A program made the translations under genes and the position numbers. Source: Pararhodobacter aggregans (GTDB taxonomy: Bacteria > Pseudomonadota > Alphaproteobacteria > Rhodobacterales > Rhodobacteraceae). Taken from it: a stretch of 64,000 bases of DNA. The notes beneath the pieces are model-generated. The model was not told where the DNA came from and ran no database searches. It saw only the letters and a program-made list of their open reading frames with translations. This document shows, one piece after another, positions 1 to 7,557 of this stretch (positions are counted from its first letter, which is position 1; every line of letters begins with the position of its first letter). The stretch lies in contig NZ_QDDR01000007.1 in the NCBI RefSeq assembly GCF_003075525.1, positions 221,792-285,791 of the forward strand, read 5' to 3'.

Positions 1-85
1 TCAGGGATGGCCCCTCCCCTTGCCGGGTGGGGCGCCTTAAGACGGGCCTGTGGTGCCGGGTCCAGACCGGCGCCGGAGGTCGCGC

Positions 86-760
86 ATGCGCATTCTGGTC
101 ATCGAAGACGACCCGGTCCTGGCCAATGGCCTCGGCGTCGGGCTCAGGCTCGCGGGGTTCTCGCCCGAGGCGGTCGGCTGCCTCGGCGATGCCCGTGCGG
201 CGCTGGCGGGCGACGGCGGGGCCTTCGGCGCCGTGGTGCTGGACATCGGCCTGCCCGATGGCGAGGGGACCGACCTGCTGGCACAGATGCGCGCGGCGGG
301 CGACCGACGGCCGGTTCTGCTGCTGAGCGCGCGTGACCGGGTGGCGGACCGCATCGCCGGGCTCGATCAGGGCGCCGATGATTACATGGGCAAACCCTTC
401 GATCTGGACGAACTGGCCGCCCGCCTGCGCGCCCTTCTGCGCCGCAACGAGGGGCGGGCGCGGCCGGTCCTTGAATGGAACGGGCTGATCGCCCGGCTCG
501 ACACGATGACCGGGGATTTCCGCGGCGCGCCGGTGAAATTCTCGCCCCGCGAATTCGTGCTGCTGCATCACCTGATGGAGCGCCCCGGCGCGATCCGCTC
601 GAAGGCCGAGCTGGAAGAACGGCTGTATGGCTGGAACGAAGAGGTCGAAAGCAACACGGTCGAGGTCCATGTCCACAAGCTGCGCGCCAAGCTGGGGGCG
701 GGCTTCATCGAGACGGTGCGCGGCATGGGCTATCGGCTGGCCGCCGAGAGCGGGGGCTGA
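86..760 (+). CDS. OmpR/QseB-type response regulator
   Basis: This 224-residue protein is a DNA-binding response regulator. The N-terminal receiver domain shows the acidic pair at the start (MRILVIEDDP), the phospho-acceptor Asp53 in VVLDIGLPDG and the KPF motif with its lysine. The C-terminal winged helix (about residues 125-220) has the SPREF and VEVHVHKLRAKL signatures of the OmpR/PhoB family. The ATG at 86 is chosen because the protein then starts directly with the receiver fold and follows a GGAGG. The stop overlaps the ATG of the sensor kinase by one base, so the two are surely co-translated. The closest functional classes are QseB/PmrA/TctD-like regulators. A CTTAAG hexamer lies at 36-41 in its leader. 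The signal sensed is unknown. Confidence 0.93.
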   Translation: MRILVIEDDPVLANGLGVGLRLAGFSPEAVGCLGDARAALAGDGGAFGAVVLDIGLPDGEGTDLLAQMRAAGDRRPVLLLSARDRVADRIAGLDQGADDYMGKPFDLDELAARLRALLRRNEGRARPVLEWNGLIARLDTMTGDFRGAPVKFSPREFVLLHHLMERPGAIRSKAELEERLYGWNEEVESNTVEVHVHKLRAKLGAGFIETVRGMGYRLAAESGG

Positions 761-2097
761 TGTCGATCCGGCTGCGGCTGATCCTGACGCTGACGCTGGC
801 GACGCTCGCCGTCTGGCTTTCGGCCGTGGTCTGGATCGAGCATTCGACCCGCGCGCAGGTCGAACGGGTGCTGGACACCCGGCTGGCCGAGGCGGCGCGC
901 ATGGTCTCTTCGCTGCTGTCGGACCGGCGCATCGCGCTGGCGGAAACCGGCGAGATCTTCACCAGCGACGCGGCGCCCGGCTACCTCCGGCAATTGTCCT
1001 GCCAGATCTGGTCCGAGACCGGCGCGCTGGTCGGCCAGTCCAGCGGCGCCCCCGACGGCCCGCTGACCGAGGCCCGGGCCGAGGGCTATTCCACCTCGGT
1101 GATCGAGGGCGAGGATTGGCGCGTGTTCACCGTCCTGAACGCCGAGCTCGGCCTCAGCATCATGGTGGGCGACAGCATCGCCGTGCGCGAGCGGCTGATC
1201 TTCGACGTGATCGGCGGCTTGCTGTTGCCCGCCGCGGTGATCCTGCCGCTCTTGGCCATGGCGCTCTGGATCGGCGTGTCGCGGGGGCTGCGCCCGCTCG
1301 ACCGGCTGACCGAGGCGCTGCGCCAGCGCTCTCCGCAAGACCTGTCGCCGCTGCCGCTGGCCCCGGCCCCGCCGGAACTGAGGCCGGTGCATCAGGCGCT
1401 GGACGGGCTCTTCGCCCGGGTCCGGCAGGCCCGCGCCCATGAGCGCGATTTCACCGCCTTCGCCGCGCATGAATTGAAGACGCCGCTGGCCGGGCTGAAG
1501 ACCCAGGCACAGATCGCCCGCCGCGCCCCGGACGAGGCGACGCGGCAGGCGGCGCTGGCCGAGATCGAGGCCTCGGTCGCGCGCTCGGACCGGCTGGTGC
1601 GGCAATTGCTGGACCTGAGCGCGCTGGAGGCGGGCGAGGCCGCACCGCAGGCCGTCGCGCTGGGGGCGATCCTGGACGAGGTGCAGCGCGATCTGGCGCC
1701 GCTGGCCGCGAAACAGGGCGTAACGCTGGCCGTGACCGGGGGCGAGGCGGCAAGGCTGCTCCTGCCGCGCGTCCTGCTCTACACGCTGTTGCGCAACGTG
1801 GCCGAGAACGCGATCCTCGCCAGCCCCGCGGGCAGCGCCGTGCAGCTGTCGGCCCGCTGTGCGCCCGGGCGCTGCGTGATCGCGGTCGCGGATCAGGGCC
1901 CCGGCATCCCCGAGGCGATCCGCGCCCGCATCACCGAACGCTTCTTCCGCGGCCCGGGGGCGCCGGTGGGGGGCAGCGGGTTGGGGCTGGCCATCGCCGC
2001 CGCCGCCGCCGATCGGCTGGGCGCCACGCTGGATTTCCCCGCGCCGGGCGCCGAGGGCGGGCAGGTGGTGCGGCTGGTGCTGCCGCGCCCGGGCTAG
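760..2097 (+). CDS. Sensor histidine kinase of the two-component pair
   Basis: This 445-residue inner-membrane sensor kinase has a first transmembrane helix near residues 7-25, a periplasmic sensor of about 120 residues with no recognised fold, and a second helix near 150-172. A HAMP-like linker and the dimerisation/phosphoacceptor helix with His237 in AAHELKTPLAG follow. The ATPase domain carries the N box (NVAENAI), the DQGPGIP G1 box and the GSGLGLAI G2 box. It belongs to the QseC/TctE-like class. The start overlaps the regulator stop, so the pair is one operon. The gene ends one base before the convergent dsbA-like gene, leaving no room for a separate terminator. Confidence 0.92.
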   Translation: MSIRLRLILTLTLATLAVWLSAVVWIEHSTRAQVERVLDTRLAEAARMVSSLLSDRRIALAETGEIFTSDAAPGYLRQLSCQIWSETGALVGQSSGAPDGPLTEARAEGYSTSVIEGEDWRVFTVLNAELGLSIMVGDSIAVRERLIFDVIGGLLLPAAVILPLLAMALWIGVSRGLRPLDRLTEALRQRSPQDLSPLPLAPAPPELRPVHQALDGLFARVRQARAHERDFTAFAAHELKTPLAGLKTQAQIARRAPDEATRQAALAEIEASVARSDRLVRQLLDLSALEAGEAAPQAVALGAILDEVQRDLAPLAAKQGVTLAVTGGEAARLLLPRVLLYTLLRNVAENAILASPAGSAVQLSARCAPGRCVIAVADQGPGIPEAIRARITERFFRGPGAPVGGSGLGLAIAAAAADRLGATLDFPAPGAEGGQVVRLVLPRPG

Positions 2098-2098
2098 T

Positions 2099-2695
2099 CT
2101 AGGCGCGGGCCTCGCGGATCGCCTGCTCCAGCCCCTGACGCTCCAGCACGCCGGGAAAGATCTGCGTGCCGATCACGAAGGACGGGGTGCCGATGAAGCC
2201 GAACCCTTCGGCCTGGGCATGGGTCCGGCGCAGAAGCGCGTCCCATTTCGCCCCCTCTGCATCGTAGGAAGCGAGCGCCTCCTCGGGGTTCACCACCTCG
2301 CCGACGACCGCCATCACCGCCTCGAAATCCAGCGAACCGCGGGTTTCCATCAGGGCGTGGCTCACCGCCTCGTAGGCGCCCAGCGCCACCGAGCCCAAGG
2401 CCAGCTGCGCGGCAAAGACCGAGGGCGCGCCGAACACCGGCCAGTCCTTCAGGATCAGCCGGACATTGCCGTCCCGCGCCACCACATCGGTCAGCACCGG
2501 GTGCAGGGCTTTGCAATAGGGGCATTGGTAGTCGAAATACTCAACCAGCGTGACATCGCCCTCGGGGTTGCCCAGCACCGGCGCATCGGGGTCGAAATGG
2601 ACCTCGTCAAGGCTCGGCGCCTCTTGCGCGGCGAGCGTCCCGGGCAGGATCACCGAGGCACCGGCGGTCAGCAGAAGAATGCGGCGGGTCAGCAT
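2099..2695 (-). CDS. DsbA/DsbG-like periplasmic thiol oxidoreductase
   Basis: This 198-residue secreted protein has a signal peptide (MLTRRILLLTAGASVILPG, cleavage near AAQ) and a thioredoxin-like domain with the redox motif CPYC in EYFDYQCPYCKALHP. The conserved cis-proline follows in FIGTPSFVIG. This layout fits the DsbA family (Com1/DsbG-like clade), which oxidises or isomerises disulfides in the periplasm. It is the last gene of a three-gene operon, and its ATG overlaps the stop of the L,D-transpeptidase by one base. With a TlpA-type thioredoxin as first gene, the operon probably carries both an oxidant and a reductant for extracytoplasmic cysteines. The exact partner is unknown. Confidence 0.9.
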   Translation of the reverse strand: MLTRRILLLTAGASVILPGTLAAQEAPSLDEVHFDPDAPVLGNPEGDVTLVEYFDYQCPYCKALHPVLTDVVARDGNVRLILKDWPVFGAPSVFAAQLALGSVALGAYEAVSHALMETRGSLDFEAVMAVVGEVVNPEEALASYDAEGAKWDALLRRTHAQAEGFGFIGTPSFVIGTQIFPGVLERQGLEQAIREARA

Positions 2696-3411
2696 CAGTC
2701 GAGCACTCCGGTGTTGCGGGTCGCCTCGGGCGGGACGGTGCCCAGCCCGCGTTCGTCGGGGCCGAGCACGACCACACGGGTGCCGCTGCGCACGCGGGCG
2801 GCGAGGTCGATGATGTCCTGATTGTAAAGCCGGATGCAACCCGAGGACACCGCCGTCCCCACCGTCCAGGGCTGGGGCGTGCCGTGGATGCGATAGAGCG
2901 TGTCGCGCCCGTCCCGGTGCAGATAAAGCGCGCGGGCGCCGAGCGGGTTGTCGATGCCCCCGGGCACGCCCCCCGCGTATTCGGCGTAATCGGGCCGGTT
3001 GGCGATCATGTTCGGCGTCGGCGTCCAGCGCGGCCAGTCGCGCTGATAGGGGATCCGCGCCTCGCCGGTGAACTGGAACCCGGCCTCGCCCACCGCCACG
3101 CCATAGCGCAGCGCCCGGTTGCCCGGCTCGACCAGATAGAGGAAGCGGTCATGCGGATCGACGATGATCGTCCCCGGCGGGTGATCGGTCCAGTAATCGA
3201 CCTCCTGCCGGACGTTGCGGGCGCTCAGGTTCTCCAGCGGTACGGCGGGGATGATCTCGTCCCCGTCCTGCAGCGCACGGTAACGGGCCAGAATGTCGGG
3301 CGGCAGCGGCGGCTCGGCCGGGGCCTCGGCCACCGGCGGCTCGGCATAGGGCACGGCGGCGCAGGCGCCCATCAGCAGGGCGAGGGTCAGGGTCAAGATG
3401 GGTCGGATCAT
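2695..3411 (-). CDS. L,D-transpeptidase (YkuD family) lipoprotein
   Basis: This 238-residue protein starts with a lipoprotein signal (LLMGAC, lipidated Cys at residue 17), followed by a proline/alanine/glutamate-rich linker. The YkuD catalytic domain covers about residues 80-215. The active-site pattern is intact: IHGT with His176 and SSGCIR with nucleophile Cys192. Such enzymes form 3-3 cross-links in peptidoglycan or attach lipoproteins to it. The start overlaps the stop of the upstream thioredoxin gene by 4 bases. Because the catalytic residue is a periplasmic cysteine, co-expression with two thiol oxidoreductases is functionally suggestive: one of them may keep Cys192 reduced (inference). 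Confidence 0.92.
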   Translation of the reverse strand: MIRPILTLTLALLMGACAAVPYAEPPVAEAPAEPPLPPDILARYRALQDGDEIIPAVPLENLSARNVRQEVDYWTDHPPGTIIVDPHDRFLYLVEPGNRALRYGVAVGEAGFQFTGEARIPYQRDWPRWTPTPNMIANRPDYAEYAGGVPGGIDNPLGARALYLHRDGRDTLYRIHGTPQPWTVGTAVSSGCIRLYNQDIIDLAARVRSGTRVVVLGPDERGLGTVPPEATRNTGVLD

Positions 3412-4223
3412 TCCACGTCTCCTCCGGCGGCGCGCATGCCTGACAGCATGGCGGCGCGGGATACTTCGCCGGTCGCCCGGGCGCTCACCCGGCCTTCGGC
3501 GTCAAAAAACAGCGTCGTCGGCAGGCCGACGGCGCCAAGCTCGCGCATCAGGGCGCTGTCGGGGTCGAGGACGATACCCGTCCCGTCCAACCCCTGAAGA
3601 TCGAGGAAATCCTCGATCGTGCCGCGGTCCTCGCCCTGATTGGCAAAGACCACGTCGATCCCGGGATGGGCCGCGGCCAGCGCCATCATCATCGGCATTT
3701 CGCGTCGGCAGGGCGGGCACCAGCTGGCCCAGAGGTTCACGACCAACGGCCGCCCCTCACGCCGGGTCAGCAGCACCGGCGGCCCCTCCAGCGCCGCGAA
3801 GGCACGGGCCGGAAGCGTCACGGCGGGCGCCCCGGCGAAGGCGAGGACCGACAGGCCCGCCCCCGCCGCCAGCGTCAGAACCCCCGCCAGCGCCATGCCC
3901 GAGGCGGGCCGCCGGATCAGCAGCGCCAGCACCAGCACCCCCAGCCCGGCAAAACCCCCCAGGACCGAGAAGCCCCCCTGCCACAGGGCAAGGGCACTGA
4001 GCGGTTCCCCGGCAAAGACGGCGCGGTTTTCATAGACATGCAGGATCCGCGCGCCCAGCACCCAGGCCAGCATCGCCCCGCCGACCGGCAGGGGCAGCGG
4101 ACGGCCCTGCCGGCGGGCCAGCCATTCGACCAGACCGCCCAAGGCGACCAGCACGCCCGCCGCGACGATGGCGGCGAACCGGGCGATGTCGAAGACCAGC
4201 GGCCCGATCTGGACGGCGCTCAT
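3408..4223 (-). CDS. TlpA-like thioredoxin fused to a degenerate Lgt-like membrane domain
   Basis: This 271-residue protein has two parts. The C-terminal half (about residues 135-265) is a TlpA/ResA-type periplasmic thioredoxin with WASWCPPC and the cis-proline GLPTTLFF. The N-terminal half has about four membrane segments that resemble the first part of prolipoprotein diacylglyceryl transferase: GARILHVYENRAV, then LWQGGFSVLGGFAG, matching the GGRIGYV and WDGGMSFHGGLIG blocks of Lgt. The essential Lgt histidine of the FHGG block is leucine here, and the later arginine motifs are absent. The domain is therefore probably a membrane anchor without transferase activity. It is the first gene of the operon with the transpeptidase and DsbA-like genes. 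The ATG at 4223 gives a membrane N-terminus. Confidence 0.85.
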   Translation of the reverse strand: MSAVQIGPLVFDIARFAAIVAAGVLVALGGLVEWLARRQGRPLPLPVGGAMLAWVLGARILHVYENRAVFAGEPLSALALWQGGFSVLGGFAGLGVLVLALLIRRPASGMALAGVLTLAAGAGLSVLAFAGAPAVTLPARAFAALEGPPVLLTRREGRPLVVNLWASWCPPCRREMPMMMALAAAHPGIDVVFANQGEDRGTIEDFLDLQGLDGTGIVLDPDSALMRELGAVGLPTTLFFDAEGRVSARATGEVSRAAMLSGMRAAGGDVE

Positions 4224-4313
4224 GACCACCTCCGCCCGGTGGGACAGGGCAGGACGGCGACAGGCGGGCAAAGGAAGACAACGGCTTTCATGCCGCCGAC
4301 TTCCCCCGCCCGC

Positions 4314-4330
4314 CTTACACCAACCTTAAG
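4314..4330. promoter_or_regulatory. Candidate PmrA/QseB-type response-regulator box
   Basis: CTTACA-N5-CTTAAG is a direct hexamer repeat with the 11-bp spacing typical of PmrA/BasR/QseB sites. It lies about 90 bp upstream of the thioredoxin-transpeptidase-DsbA operon (start 4223, minus strand) and just beyond the stop of dctM. The same CTTAAG hexamer stands at 36-41, before the response-regulator gene. The block also forms a near-palindrome (CCA-N-CCTTAAGG-N-TGG, 4320-4335). Binding is inferred only. Confidence 0.4.
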
Positions 4331-4366
4331 GCTGGCCGCCCCTTCGCCCCGATGACACAGAGGTGA

Positions 4367-5743
4367 TCAGATCAGCACGAACAGGATGGCCGGAAACAGG
4401 ATCAGCAGACCGACCCGCACCACCTCGGCCGCGAAGAACATCGAGGCCCCGGCAAAGATGCGGCCCATCGGGGTCGAGGGGGTGATCGCGCCGATGATGA
4501 AGACATTCATCCCCACCGGCGGGGTAATCAGCCCCAGTTCGATGACGATCAGCATCAGGATGCCGAACCAGATCTTCAACTCGTCCGGCCCGAGGCCAAA
4601 GGCCGCCTGATCGGCGCTGACATAGGGCCCGCCGTTCACCGCCAGCATCACCGGCCACAGGAACGGCACGATGACCAGGATCATCGACAGCGATTCCAGG
4701 AAGCAGCCCATGACGATCAGGCAGCCAAGGCAGATGACCAGCATGAGATAGGGGTCGATCGCGGCCGTTGCCGCCCAATCGGCCAGCCCCATCGGCAGGC
4801 CCGAGCGGGTGAAGAAGCTGGTCAGCACCGCCGCGCCGAAGAGGATGGCATAGATCATCCCCGAGGTGACGGCGGTGCTGAGCACCGCCTCGCGCAGGCC
4901 GCTCCAGGTCAGCCCGTCGCCGGTGATGAGCCGCCGTGCGGCGCCGTAGAGGATCACCGCCAAGGCACCGATGGCCGCCGCCGGGGTGGGCGTGAACAGA
5001 CCGAAGGCCAGGCCGAAGATCAGCGCGCCGAAGATCCCGGCGACCGGCAGGAAGCGCAGCAGGGCGCGCAGACGGTCGGCCCGGGGCATCGGCGGGATGA
5101 CCGGCGCGGCCTCGGGGCGCAGGCGGGTGTAGAGGGCGATGACCGCGACGAAGAAGACCACGGCGATCAGCCCCGGCAGGATCGCCGCGCGGAACAGGTC
5201 CAGGATCGAGGCCTCGACGATCACCCCATAGATGACCAGCGCCACCGAGGGCGGGATGAGGATGCCCAGCGTCCCGCCCGCCGCCAGCACCCCGGCGCTG
5301 AACCCGGGCGCGTAGCCGCCCTTCTTCAGTTCGGGCAGGGCGATCCGCCCCATGGCCGAGGCCGTTGCGGCCGAGGATCCGCAGACCGCCCCGAAGCCCG
5401 CGCAGGCGACGATGGCCGAGATGGCCAGCCCGCCGCGCATCCGGCCGATCATCGCCTGGATGCCGTCGAACAGGTCGCGGCTGAGGCCCGAGAACCCCGC
5501 CACATAGCCCATCAGCACGAAAAGCGGGATGATGGTCAGGTCATAGCTCGCCATGCTTTCCCACAGCATCGACTTGAACTGCCGCAGATAGGGCTCGAAC
5601 CGCAGGAAGGGGGCGACGATGCTCAGCGCGTAACTGCCGCCGAGGCCGACGGCGATCATCGCCACCACCACCGGAATACGCAGCAGGATCAGCAACAGCA
5701 GGACGCCCAGCCCCGCCAGCCCGGTAATTTCACGCGGGTCCAT
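4367..5743 (-). CDS. dctM: TRAP transporter large membrane subunit (DctM)
   Basis: This 458-residue, highly hydrophobic protein with about 12 predicted membrane segments matches the DctM subunit of tripartite ATP-independent periplasmic transporters. Conserved stretches include IPLFVLMGYVAGFSGL, CAGFGAVCGSSAATASAMG and AAGGTLGILIPPSVALVIYG. The length is slightly above the usual 425-435. It forms the ion-coupled channel, working with DctQ and the binding protein. Its start lies inside the 3' end of dctQ (14-base overlap), as is common in these operons. The substrate cannot be read from this subunit; the divergent BKACE/thioesterase operon suggests an organic acid or carnitine-like compound (inference). 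Confidence 0.95.
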   Translation of the reverse strand: MDPREITGLAGLGVLLLLILLRIPVVVAMIAVGLGGSYALSIVAPFLRFEPYLRQFKSMLWESMASYDLTIIPLFVLMGYVAGFSGLSRDLFDGIQAMIGRMRGGLAISAIVACAGFGAVCGSSAATASAMGRIALPELKKGGYAPGFSAGVLAAGGTLGILIPPSVALVIYGVIVEASILDLFRAAILPGLIAVVFFVAVIALYTRLRPEAAPVIPPMPRADRLRALLRFLPVAGIFGALIFGLAFGLFTPTPAAAIGALAVILYGAARRLITGDGLTWSGLREAVLSTAVTSGMIYAILFGAAVLTSFFTRSGLPMGLADWAATAAIDPYLMLVICLGCLIVMGCFLESLSMILVIVPFLWPVMLAVNGGPYVSADQAAFGLGPDELKIWFGILMLIVIELGLITPPVGMNVFIIGAITPSTPMGRIFAGASMFFAAEVVRVGLLILFPAILFVLI

Positions 5744-6236
5744 GCACGGCCTCCTCGCCTTTCAGCGCGTTCAGGGTCATCACCGCCGCGACCAGCGCCC
5801 AGAGCAGCATCGACACCACGCCCGGCCAGTAGAACGGCCATTGCGGCCATTCGAGGATGCCGGTGGTCAGCCCGTCGCGCCGCACCTCCAGCGCGCCGAT
5901 GGCCATCCACCAGGCCAGGAACAGCGCGACGCCGGTGGTCAGCGCCTGGGCGATGACGCGGTTGACGCGGCCGATCCAGCGCGGCGCCGGGTCGATCAGC
6001 AGGCCGACCGCCACATGCCCGCCCCGCCATTGGCAGAGCGGGAAGAAGGCCAGCGCCGCGACGCTGGCCAGCAGTTTCACCACATCCTCGTAGCCGTAGA
6101 TCCCCGGCACCCGGATGTCCCAGCCGCGCAGCACCATGTCGGCGGCGAGCGCGCCGACATTCACCGCGGTCAGCGCGACGATCAGGGCCAGGCACAGCCC
6201 GCCGATCATCGCCCAGAAATTGACCAGCGCGGTCAT
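5730..6236 (-). CDS. dctQ: TRAP transporter small membrane subunit (DctQ)
   Basis: This protein of about 168 residues has four predicted membrane segments and fits the DctQ subunit, which joins DctM in the inner membrane. The conserved DVVKLLASVAALAFFPLCQWRGGHVAVGL block is seen around residues 55-85. The ATG at 6236 is preferred to an in-frame GTG three bases upstream; neither has a strong ribosome site, so coupling to the dctP stop 10 bases upstream is likely. It overlaps dctM by 14 bases. Confidence 0.92.
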   Translation of the reverse strand: MTALVNFWAMIGGLCLALIVALTAVNVGALAADMVLRGWDIRVPGIYGYEDVVKLLASVAALAFFPLCQWRGGHVAVGLLIDPAPRWIGRVNRVIAQALTTGVALFLAWWMAIGALEVRRDGLTTGILEWPQWPFYWPGVVSMLLWALVAAVMTLNALKGEEAVHGPA

Positions 6237-6245
6237 CACGGCCGG

Positions 6246-7280
6246 TTACTCGCCGTGGACGGCGATGGCGGCGCGGGCCCGGGCGATCAGCCCCGCCCCG
6301 TCGATGCCCTGCCCCGCCACATCGGCGATCCAGCGCTGCGCCACCGCCTCGTCCGGGGCGCGGAAACTCTCCCAGGCTTCGGGGCTCAGCTGCACCACGG
6401 GCCGCGTCCGGGCCATCCGCGCCGCCATCTCGGCCTCGAACGCATCGAAACCCGCCCCGACCTCGGCAGCGATGGTCAGGCCGGAATTGGCGTCGATCAC
6501 CGCGCGCAGATCCTCGGGCAGGCTCTCGTAGCGCTCGCGGTTCATGGCAAAGAGGAAGACCATGGTTCCGGCCCGCGCGCCCTCCGGCCCCTCGACCGAG
6601 GCGCCGGTGATCTCGGCCAGACCCATCGGGCCCGCGGCCTCGAAAGGCAGAAGCGCGCCCTCGACCGCGCCCCGCGACAGTGCCTGCGGCAGGTCGGGCA
6701 CCGGCATGTTGACGGGTTCCGCGCCCCAGGCCTCGATCAGCCAGCCACCGATGCGCGAGGGGGTCCTGAGCCGCATTCCCTGCAGATCGCCGACGCCCCC
6801 GATCGCCCCGCCCCGCATGTGCAGCACATAGCCGGAATGGACATGGACCAGCAGCGGATGCACGTCCTGTAGATCCTCGGCCAGGTCGGGCATCAGGTCC
6901 TGAATGGCCAGCGTCGTCGCCTCGGCCGAGTTCTGGTGCACGCCCGGCAGTTCGAACACCTCGAGCCGCTTGAAGAGGCCGGGCGTGTAGCTGGGCAGCG
7001 TCCAGACGATATCGGCCACGCCGTCGCGGACCTGGCGGTACAGCTCGGGCGCGGCGCCCCCCATCGACATGGCCGGATAGATCTCGACCGCGATGCGGCC
7101 GCCCGATTGCTCCTGCACGCGCTGGGCCCAGGGTTCCAGCAGCACCCGCTGGGCGGTGGAATTCGGCCCCAGGAAATGGTGAACGGTCAGCGTGACCTCT
7201 TGCGCCAGCGCCTGTCCGGCGGCGGAAAGGCCCAGCGCCAGCGCCAAGGCGGCGGCGAAACCCTTGGATTCGATGTGCAT
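6246..7280 (-). CDS. dctP: TRAP transporter substrate-binding protein (DctP)
   Basis: This 344-residue periplasmic protein has a classical signal peptide (cleavage after AQALAQ, near residue 27) and the DctP/SBP_bac_7 fold. Landmarks are the early HHFLGPNSTAQ segment, the MRLRTPSRIGG ligand-arginine block near residue 155-165 and the conserved asparagine region FLFAMNRERYESLP. The arginine in MRLRTP usually binds the carboxylate of the ligand, so an organic acid is expected. It is the first gene of the dctPQM operon and is transcribed away from the BKACE gene. The shared 277-bp intergenic region carries two candidate LysR operators. Confidence 0.94.
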   Translation of the reverse strand: MHIESKGFAAALALALGLSAAGQALAQEVTLTVHHFLGPNSTAQRVLLEPWAQRVQEQSGGRIAVEIYPAMSMGGAAPELYRQVRDGVADIVWTLPSYTPGLFKRLEVFELPGVHQNSAEATTLAIQDLMPDLAEDLQDVHPLLVHVHSGYVLHMRGGAIGGVGDLQGMRLRTPSRIGGWLIEAWGAEPVNMPVPDLPQALSRGAVEGALLPFEAAGPMGLAEITGASVEGPEGARAGTMVFLFAMNRERYESLPEDLRAVIDANSGLTIAAEVGAGFDAFEAEMAARMARTRPVVQLSPEAWESFRAPDEAVAQRWIADVAGQGIDGAGLIARARAAIAVHGE

Positions 7281-7382
7281 CTCTCACTCCCCGACTGATG
7301 CCGCGCCGGGTCCGATCCTCGGCGCCGGCTGGACCTTAGCGCAGCGCCACGTATCGGATTACTGGCAATTTCCGATGCGAAC

Positions 7383-7399
7383 TATCGGCCAGACCGATA
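7383..7399. promoter_or_regulatory. Candidate LysR operator, dctP-proximal copy
   Basis: TATCGG-CCAGA-CCGATA is a perfect 17-bp dyad containing the ATC-N9-GAT (T-N11-A) core typical of LysR and NodD regulators. Its near edge is 103 bp from the dctP start codon. It matches the copy at 7439-7455 in both arms. An extra TATCGG half-site stands at 7352-7357. Confidence 0.65.
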
Positions 7400-7438
7400 C
7401 GAAACCCATCTGCGCACCGCCCCGATCCGGCAACCAAC

Positions 7439-7455
7439 TATCGGCCCGACCGATA
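7439..7455. promoter_or_regulatory. Candidate LysR operator, BKACE-proximal copy
   Basis: TATCGG-CCCGA-CCGATA is the second perfect 17-bp dyad of the pair, 56 bp centre to centre from the first. Its near edge is 103 bp from the TTG start of the BKACE gene, mirroring the distance of the other copy to dctP. The likely ligand is the NodD-like LysR protein encoded at 9715. Confidence 0.65.
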
Positions 7456-7557
7456 GCTCGCGTCGAAAATACGGCGAAACGCTTTGCCGGGAAGGCGGCT
7501 AGGGTCCGGCCAACCGGGCCGCCCAGGCGGCCGCCGGTCCATCCAAGGGAGGTTCGC

